Assembly: GCA_964580315.1 (NCBI GenBank)
Contig: CAZOKH010000035.1
Coordinates: 1 to 34,077 of the forward strand
Reading direction: 5' to 3'
DNA: 34,077 nucleotides
DNA from: CAZOKH01 sp964580315
Lineage (GTDB): Bacteria > Chloroflexota > Anaerolineae > Anaerolineales > Anaerolineaceae
This document shows positions 30,020 through 34,077 of the stretch, in pieces (within the stretch, counting starts at the first letter, position 1; each line of letters starts with the position of its first letter). The translations under genes and the position numbers were made by a program. Below the pieces are notes generated by a model. It was not told the origin of the DNA. It was given only the letters and a program-made list of their open reading frames with translations, and searched no databases.

Positions 30020-30057
30020 AAAAAAACCCGGCAGGAGAGCGAACTCCCATGCCGGGC
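30020..30057 (-). terminator. Intrinsic terminator of the pheST operon
   Basis: On the minus strand CCCGGCA/TGCCGGG (30050-30056 and 30027-30033) with an inner GGGAG-TTCG-CTCTCC extension, followed by seven T's (30020-30026). It lies 18 bp after the pheT stop. Confidence 0.93.
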
Positions 30058-30074
30058 TGACTTTAACCAACCTG

Positions 30075-32606
30075 CTAACTTCTCAACTTTGCGCCCAGGG
30101 CTTCTTCCAATCTGCGGATGATGCGCTGGCGGATTTTGGTAGCTTCCTCGTCGGTGAGGGTGCGGTCGGGCGCCTGGTAGGTGAGGCTGTACGCCAGGCT
30201 CTTCTTGCCCGCGCCGAGCTGTGCGCCGCGGTAGATGTCGAACAACTGCACAGCGGTCAGCAGCTTGCCGCCGCCTTCGCGGATGGTTGCTGCCACCTGG
30301 TCGGCGGGGGTGCTTTCATCGACCACCACGGCAATGTCCTCCAGCACGGGCGGGAAGACCGGCACGCCGCTCACTTCGTAGCGGGCGGGCACTGCGCCCA
30401 GCAGGGCGTCCAGGTCCAGTTCCGCCGCCAGCACGGGGGCGGTGCCCAGGTCGTAGTGCTCTTTGACCAGCGGGTGCAGCTCGCCCAGGTGACCGATGAC
30501 GGTTTCGCCGAGGATCAGTTTGGCGCAGCGACCGGGGTGGAAGCTGGGGTGGCGGTCGGGCGCGAAGACTGCGCCGCTAACGTGCAGCTCGCCCAGGATG
30601 CCTTCCATCACGCCCTTCAGGTCGTAGAAATCCAACGTCTGGCTGTCGCGCGTGTCCCAGGTGGGCGGGCGGCGCAGACCGGTGAGGGCAATTGCCAGGT
30701 GGCGGGGTTCGGCGGGGAGCAATTCGCCGGCTTGCTGCAGAAAAACCGGTCCAATTTCGTAGAACGCCAGGCGCGGGCGCAGGCGGATGCTGCGTTCCAG
30801 GTTTTCCATCATGCTGGGCAGCAGGCTGCGGCGCATCACGGCGCGGTCAACGGCGATGGGGTTCTGCAGGGCGGTGTAGATCGGATCGGCGGGGGCTTCA
30901 CCGGCGGGGTACAGGCGCGCCTCGCGCTCGGGATGGGTCAGGCGGTAGTTGATCACCTCCTGCATGCCCAGACCGGTGAGGATGTCGCGCAGGCGTTCTT
31001 CGCGCTCGACTGCCGGGTTGGGGCGCTGGTGAGGCAGTTCGTCAGCCAGGCGGGTGGCAGGGATGTTGTCATAGCCGTACAGGCGCGCCACTTCTTCCAG
31101 CACATCAGCTTCACCGATCACGCCTTCGCCAATGTCCAGGCGGTGGGCGGGCGTTTGCACGGTCACCGCGTCGCCCTGCACGCTGCACACGAACTCAATG
31201 CGCTGCAACAGGCTGGCAATTTCGGCAGCGCTGAGATCAATGCCCAGGTGATCGCGCACATAACCGGTGGTGATCACCACGCTGGGGTCTTTGACCGGGA
31301 CGGGGTAGGCGTCCACCAGGTCGCGCGAGACGGTTCCGCCGCTCCAGGCTGCCATACGCAGCAGGCACAGGCGCACGCCGTCGGGCGCCACGGCGGGATG
31401 AATGCCGCGCGCGAAGCGGTAACCGGCTTCGGAGGCGATGTGGTGCGCGGTGGTGGTGCGGCGCACGTTGATGAAGTTCCACGAAGCGCCTTCCAGCAGC
31501 ACGTTGCAGGTGGTGGGCTGCACTTCGCTCTCTTCGCCGCCCATGATGCCCGCCAGCGACAGCGCCCCGGCGGTGTCGGTCACCAGGATGGTGTAATCTT
31601 CCAGGGTATGATCGGCGCCGTCGAGGGTGCGCAGGGTTTCACCGTTGCGCGCGGCGCGCGTGATGATGGTGGGCGCTTTGCCGCCCGCGCGTTTGAGCAG
31701 CGTGTCATAGTCGAAGGCGTGCAGCGGTTCGCCCAGCTCCAGCATGACGTAATTGGTGGCATCAACCACGCTGTTGATGGGGCGCATGCCCGCCAGGCGC
31801 AATCGGCGCTGCACCCAGTAGGGGCTGGGACGGGCTTCCACGCCCTCCACCATCCCCAGCACAAAGCGCGGGTTGAGGTTGGGGTCGGTGATCTGGATAT
31901 CCACCTTGCCTTTGATGGAAGGGCCGTCCTGCGGCAGGTCGAGTTGGGGCTGTTTGAGGGCTTTGCCGGTGAGGGCAGCCACTTCGCGCGCCACGCCGAT
32001 CACGCAGGCGTCGCGGATCATGTTGGGCAGGATGGATATTTCAAACACGGCGTCGCCCATGTAATCAGCCAGGGGCATGCCGGTGGGGGCGTCGTCATCC
32101 AGGATGATGATGCCTTCATGCTCGTCGGAGATGCCCAGCTCTTTTTCCGAGCAAACCATTGAGTCCGACTCCACGCCGCGAATCTTGGTCTTTTTGAGCG
32201 TGGTCAGCACATAACCGGGCTGGTGACCGTCGTACAGGGTGGTGCCCAGGCGGGCATAGGCGGCTTTGAGCGGTCTGGGCAGCGGTCCGATGCCTTTATA
32301 TTCAAACAGGTTGGGCGCGCCGGTCAGCACAATGCGCTCGCCAGCGCCATCGTCCAGCTTGCACAGCACCAGGCGGTCGGCGTTGGGGTGCGGCATCACT
32401 TCGTTGATTTGCGCCACCACGATTTTTTCGGGGTCCCACGAGATGCCGGTGAATTTGAACTCGTGCTTTTCGCCGGCGGGCATGGGCAAACCAACCACTT
32501 TAACCTCATCCACTTCCAGCCCGGCGCCGGTTAACAGGCGCGCCAGGTCTTCCAGCGGAAGGTCAATATCGACATAATCTTTAAGCCACGAAAGCGGTAG
32601 TTTCAT
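30075..32606 (-). CDS. pheT: Phenylalanine-tRNA ligase beta subunit
   Basis: 843 residues; with PheS forms the heterotetramer that charges tRNA-Phe. Domains: N-terminal MKLPLSWLKDYVD; OB-fold tRNA-binding domain about 60-170 (NADRLVLCKLD); the B3/B4 editing domain about 220-410 (PINSVVDATNYVMLELGEPLHAFDYD, LSLAGIMGGEESEV); B5 about 440-510; the catalytic-like core about 510-720 (NPAVEREERLRDILTGLGMQEVINYRLT); and the FDX-ACB anticodon-binding domain at the end (VFPPVLEDIAVVVDE to LTDEEATKIRQRI). It starts 2 bp after the pheS stop, so the two are coupled. Confidence 0.97.
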   Translation of the reverse strand: MKLPLSWLKDYVDIDLPLEDLARLLTGAGLEVDEVKVVGLPMPAGEKHEFKFTGISWDPEKIVVAQINEVMPHPNADRLVLCKLDDGAGERIVLTGAPNLFEYKGIGPLPRPLKAAYARLGTTLYDGHQPGYVLTTLKKTKIRGVESDSMVCSEKELGISDEHEGIIILDDDAPTGMPLADYMGDAVFEISILPNMIRDACVIGVAREVAALTGKALKQPQLDLPQDGPSIKGKVDIQITDPNLNPRFVLGMVEGVEARPSPYWVQRRLRLAGMRPINSVVDATNYVMLELGEPLHAFDYDTLLKRAGGKAPTIITRAARNGETLRTLDGADHTLEDYTILVTDTAGALSLAGIMGGEESEVQPTTCNVLLEGASWNFINVRRTTTAHHIASEAGYRFARGIHPAVAPDGVRLCLLRMAAWSGGTVSRDLVDAYPVPVKDPSVVITTGYVRDHLGIDLSAAEIASLLQRIEFVCSVQGDAVTVQTPAHRLDIGEGVIGEADVLEEVARLYGYDNIPATRLADELPHQRPNPAVEREERLRDILTGLGMQEVINYRLTHPEREARLYPAGEAPADPIYTALQNPIAVDRAVMRRSLLPSMMENLERSIRLRPRLAFYEIGPVFLQQAGELLPAEPRHLAIALTGLRRPPTWDTRDSQTLDFYDLKGVMEGILGELHVSGAVFAPDRHPSFHPGRCAKLILGETVIGHLGELHPLVKEHYDLGTAPVLAAELDLDALLGAVPARYEVSGVPVFPPVLEDIAVVVDESTPADQVAATIREGGGKLLTAVQLFDIYRGAQLGAGKKSLAYSLTYQAPDRTLTDEEATKIRQRIIRRLEEALGAKLRS

Positions 32607-32608
32607 AA

Positions 32609-33664
32609 TTAGAACTGCTCCAGGAAGCGGACATCATTTGCCCAGAAATTGCGAATATCGTCAATGCGGTGTTTGAGCATGGCAATGCGCTCCACGCCCA
32701 TGCCGGCGGCGAAACCGCGGAACTTGCGCGGGTCGTAGCCGCCGTTCTGCAACACGGTGGGGTGCATCATGCCGCAGCCCAAAATCTCCAGCCAGCCGCT
32801 GCCTTTGCACACCTGGCAGCCCTTGCCGCCGCACACAAAACATTCCACGTCCATTTCGGCGCTGGGCTCGGTGAAGGGGAAGTAGGAGGGGCGCAGGCGG
32901 GTGCGCACATTTTCGCCAAACATGCGGCGGGCGAAATCCTGCAGGGTGCCTTTCATATCGCCGAAGGTGATCTCGTAACCGACAGCGATCAGCTCAACCT
33001 GGTTGAATTGAATCTCCGAGCGGGCGCTGATCTGCTCATAGCGGAAGCACATGCCCGGCAGCAGCACGCGCACCGGTTCGGGGGCATACTGGTGCATGGC
33101 GTGAATCTGTCCCGGCGAGGTGTGCGTGCGCAGCACCATGCCCGGGTTGGTGCCGAAGAAGGTGTCCCACATGTCGCGGGCGGGGTGGTGCGCCGGGATG
33201 TTGAGCAGCTCGAAGTTGTATTCGTCCGATTCCACCTCGCGCGAGCGGTAGGTTTGGAAACCCATTTCCGACAGGGTGCGGATGATCTCGCGCAGGGTCT
33301 GGGTGGTGGGGTGCAGGCGTCCCTGCAGCGGCAAGCGGCCCGGCATGGTCACGTCCAGGCGCTCGGCGTTGAGGGTGCGCTCCAGCGCGCTGGCTTTCAT
33401 GGCCTGCTGGCGTTCTTCCAGGGCGGCTTCCAGGGCTTGTTTCACCTGGTTGGCGAGCTTGCCCACCTGCGGGCGCGCCTCGGGGGCATATTTGGGCATG
33501 TCGCGCAGCACGCCCATGATGGGGGCGCTGCGCCCCAGGGCGGATATGCGCCATTCCTGCAGGGTGGTTTCATCGACCACGGCTTGCAAGCCGTTCAGCC
33601 CCTGCTGTTGAATTTCTTGCAGCATGCTTTCGACCTGCTGCAAACTGAGTTGTTGATCGGTCAT
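32609..33664 (-). CDS. pheS: Phenylalanine-tRNA ligase alpha subunit
   Basis: 351 residues; catalytic subunit (class II synthetase). It has an N-terminal coiled coil (about 1-85), motif 1 around LHPTTQTLREI, motif 2 HTSPGQIHAMHQ with VRVLLPGMCFRYEQ, and motif 3 AAGMGVERIAMLKHRIDDIR. A Cys-rich insert CFVCGGKGCQVCKGSG precedes GWLEILGCGMMHP, a variant known in many PheS proteins, possibly metal binding. ATG 33664 is used because GGAGG lies 4 bp before it. The longer in-frame ATG at 33694 sits inside the leader terminator and is rejected. Confidence 0.97.
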   Translation of the reverse strand: MTDQQLSLQQVESMLQEIQQQGLNGLQAVVDETTLQEWRISALGRSAPIMGVLRDMPKYAPEARPQVGKLANQVKQALEAALEERQQAMKASALERTLNAERLDVTMPGRLPLQGRLHPTTQTLREIIRTLSEMGFQTYRSREVESDEYNFELLNIPAHHPARDMWDTFFGTNPGMVLRTHTSPGQIHAMHQYAPEPVRVLLPGMCFRYEQISARSEIQFNQVELIAVGYEITFGDMKGTLQDFARRMFGENVRTRLRPSYFPFTEPSAEMDVECFVCGGKGCQVCKGSGWLEILGCGMMHPTVLQNGGYDPRKFRGFAAGMGVERIAMLKHRIDDIRNFWANDVRFLEQF

Positions 33665-33972
33665 AATTCCTCCGAAAAAAATAAAAAATCCCATCCCATA
33701 AGGGACGGGGTAAATTCCGCGGTACCACCCTTGTTGGCTGCGCGGGGCAGCCCACTCGTTCCAACGACCGGTGAAGGCGATTGGTAGCGCTGATAACGCT
33801 GCGCGCGGCGTCCCGGACTACTTGGCCCTGCTCAAAAGGGCGTTCCCCCGGGCGGCTCGGGAGGGAACTTCAGCTGGGTTGCTCCGTGCGGGGTCTCAGT
33901 CTATGCCCCGGCTTCCCTGTCGGCATCTGCCAGCGTACTTTCCTCCGTCTCAGCCTTGTGCTGATGGTATTA
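33665..33972 (-). promoter_or_regulatory. T-box riboswitch leader of pheST, phenylalanine specifier
   Basis: On the minus strand the conserved T-box AAGGGTGGTACCGCGG lies at 33717-33732, just before the leader terminator. Stem I is visible upstream: its lower part pairs GGAGG with CCTCC, the loop-E halves AGTA (33936-33939) and GAA (33869-33871) face each other, and TTC (33865-33867), a Phe codon, sits at the specifier position. Uncharged tRNA-Phe would pair with the specifier and T-box and favour antitermination, raising pheST expression when phenylalanine is scarce. Confidence 0.93.
33675..33709 (-). terminator. Leader terminator of the pheST T-box
   Basis: CCCGTCCC (33702-33709) pairs with GGGATGGG (33690-33697, one G-U pair), loop TTAT, followed on the minus strand by T6-A-T7 (33675-33688). 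It competes with the antiterminator formed by the T-box sequence. Confidence 0.9.
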
Positions 33973-33978
33973 ATGAAT

Positions 33979-34007
33979 ATTATCTATATTTTGGTGGGTT
34001 CTGTCAA
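33979..34007 (-). promoter_or_regulatory. Promoter of the pheST operon
   Basis: On the minus strand TTGACA (34002-34007), a 17-bp spacer and GATAAT (33979-33984): near-consensus sigma-70-type. It places the transcript start near 33972, right before stem I of the T-box. The remaining bases to 34077 show nothing recognisable. Confidence 0.88.
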
Positions 34008-34077
34008 GGGAGTAGACTGTTCGTGTTTGTCCCAAAAATGGTTGGCGATTTTGAACAATAAAGAAAAGCATTCTTCT

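Noticed and set aside
30456..32162. 568-codon open frame on plus opposite pheT
   Set aside because: Antisense shadow of pheT. The protein is His/Gln/Gly/Val-rich with no domain, as expected from the complement of GC-rich codons, and it has no ribosome binding site.
33664..33694. Longer pheS start at 33694
   Set aside because: The extra codons are the T-box terminator stem and T-tract; the strong GGAGG belongs to ATG 33664.
32669..33787. 372-codon open frame on plus opposite pheS and its T-box
   Set aside because: Shadow frame running through pheS, the terminator and the riboswitch; low-complexity His/Ala/Gly composition.

Overview
The window looks like a chromosomal segment of a GC-rich, Gram-positive-like bacterium, most probably a Chloroflexota of the Anaerolineae type. 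This is an inference from the gene set: an hrcA-grpE-dnaK-dnaJ-prmA heat-shock operon under a perfect CIRCE operator, a T-box-controlled pheST operon, -10 boxes placed six bases before start codons (leaderless style), and many GTAGGG-headed palindromic spacer repeats. No rRNA, tRNA or CRISPR was seen.

Layout. 1-2697 (+): two overlapping sensor kinases. The first is cut by the window edge and lacks the phospho-acceptor His; the second is a complete pseudoREC-GAF-PAS-HisKA-HATPase kinase. 3083-4426 (+): nicotinate phosphoribosyltransferase, convergent with the heat-shock operon that runs leftwards from 10252 to 4429. 10388-13058 (+): a Kv-beta-like aldo/keto reductase and a GT-C membrane glycosyltransferase. 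13083-13903 (+): an orphan HigA-like antitoxin followed by a very AT-rich ORF of unknown function. 13920-15179 (-): M28 peptidase.

15326-26380 is the showpiece. It holds a PfaD-type enoyl reductase (+), a Sfp-type phosphopantetheinyl transferase (-) and a 2763-residue megasynthase (-) ordered KS-ACP-AT-KS'-ACP-ACP-KR-DH. Together these supply every activity of a PUFA-synthase-like secondary-lipid factory, condensed into one polypeptide plus trans enoyl reductase and activator. All three ACP domains carry Thr (LGIDTVKQ) where the phosphopantetheine Ser is expected. The second KS has an unusual HETYTP motif, and a spacer-type palindrome is embedded in frame in one linker.

26381-30060 is an accessory zone. 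It contains an AT-rich EcsC/TerB-like gene bracketed by a perfect 10-bp inverted repeat, several families of palindromic intergenic repeats, and an IS110-family element whose 5' non-coding segment folds like a bridge RNA. 30075-34007 (-) is pheS-pheT with terminator, T-box leader (specifier probably UUC) and a consensus sigma-70-type promoter.
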